The position numbers and the translations under genes were made by a program. A stretch of 13,592 nt of DNA from positions 1 to 13,592 of the forward strand of contig RFIM01000212.1 in the NCBI GenBank assembly GCA_003695215.1, given 5' to 3'. Shown here piece after piece: positions 13,330 to 13,592 of the stretch. This stretch comes from Chloroflexota bacterium. Its GTDB lineage: Bacteria; Chloroflexota; Anaerolineae; Aggregatilineales; UBA2796. How positions within the stretch are numbered: the stretch's first letter is position 1; every line of letters starts with the position of its first letter. Below the pieces are notes generated by a model, which made no database searches, was not told the origin of the DNA, and saw nothing but the letters and a program-made list of their open reading frames with translations.

Positions 13330-13592
13330 GTGGCGGAAACCTACACCTTAGAAGCCGAGCTGCGCACGGTCATTGGCAAGCAGGTCAAGCAATTGCGCCG
13401 TGCCGACCGCGTGCCGGCTATCGTTTATGGATTGGGCCAAGCGCTGCCGATCACATGTCAGCAGCGCGATCTTGAAACTGTGCTACAAAAAGCTGGTGGC
13501 ACACACCTGGTTCGCCTGACGGTCAACGGGCAAACCTACGATACGCTCGTGCGCGAGGTGCAGCGCGACGTGATTCGGCGCGATATCCTGCA
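13330..13592 (+). CDS. rplY: 50S ribosomal protein L25 (general stress protein Ctc), N-terminal part
   Basis: This is the N-terminal 87 residues of ribosomal protein L25/Ctc, which binds 5S rRNA in the large subunit; the gene runs off the right edge. The start is a GTG, supported by GAGAGGG 5 bases upstream and by the family N-terminus (TLEAELRTVIGKQVKQLRRADRVPAIVYGLGQ, 6-37). Further family features are DLETVLQKAGGTHLVRLTVNG (47-67) and LVREVQRDVIRRDIL (73-87), which corresponds to the usual VQRDP block with Val in place of Pro. It is transcribed away from the response regulator, with a 182-base intergenic region holding its promoter. Whether the C-terminal TL5-type domain is present cannot be seen. 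Confidence 0.93.
   Translation, partial: MAETYTLEAELRTVIGKQVKQLRRADRVPAIVYGLGQALPITCQQRDLETVLQKAGGTHLVRLTVNGQTYDTLVREVQRDVIRRDIL

Overview
The window reads as a chromosomal stretch from a member of the Chloroflexota, probably Anaerolineae- or Chloroflexia-like. This rests on inference from gene content and protein style rather than on a marker gene. The signs are a Tad/Flp pilus cluster whose CpaE carries an N-terminal receiver domain, no secretin (consistent with a single-membrane envelope), an F420-type luciferase-like oxidoreductase, and Pro/Thr-rich linkers. Coding density is high, the base composition is moderately GC-rich, and nothing looks like a phage, transposon, CRISPR array or RNA gene.

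Layout. Positions 1-1789 (+) hold the C-terminal part of carB, cut by the window edge. Eleven genes then run on the minus strand. In order of transcription, from high to low coordinates, they are: a NarL-type response regulator (13147-12416), a DegS-like histidine kinase with an unusual ATP-binding domain (12388-11318), cpaB (11194-10076), a receiver-CpaE/TadZ fusion (10046-8760), tadA (8711-7278), tadB (7149-6154), tadC (6138-5179), comF (5171-4488), a luciferase-like monooxygenase (4452-3427), an SPFH/band-7 protein (3299-2178) and a small conserved protein (2124-1786). The last gene ends tail to tail with carB, and the two stop codons overlap. At the right edge a + strand ribosomal protein L25 gene starts at 13330, divergent from the response regulator.

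How the genes fit together. cpaB, cpaE, tadA, tadB and tadC form the cytoplasmic and inner-membrane core of a Tad (type IVc) pilus machine: motor ATPase, two platform proteins, localising ATPase and a SAF-domain assembly protein. No Flp pilin, prepilin peptidase, TadE/F pseudopilin or secretin gene is present, so the structural parts must lie elsewhere. The two-component pair directly upstream, plus the receiver domain on CpaE, suggest two phosphorylation inputs to the machine. comF starts 7 bases after tadC ends, which hints at a link between this pilus and DNA uptake.

Several perfect inverted repeats sit at functionally suggestive places: around the putative cpaB promoter, over the cpaE ribosome-binding site, between tadA and tadB, inside the 5' end of comF, and between the band-7 gene and the small gene. 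I see no clearly new system. The most promising leads are the apparent pseudokinase-like sensor, the tad-comF linkage and the family of hairpins.
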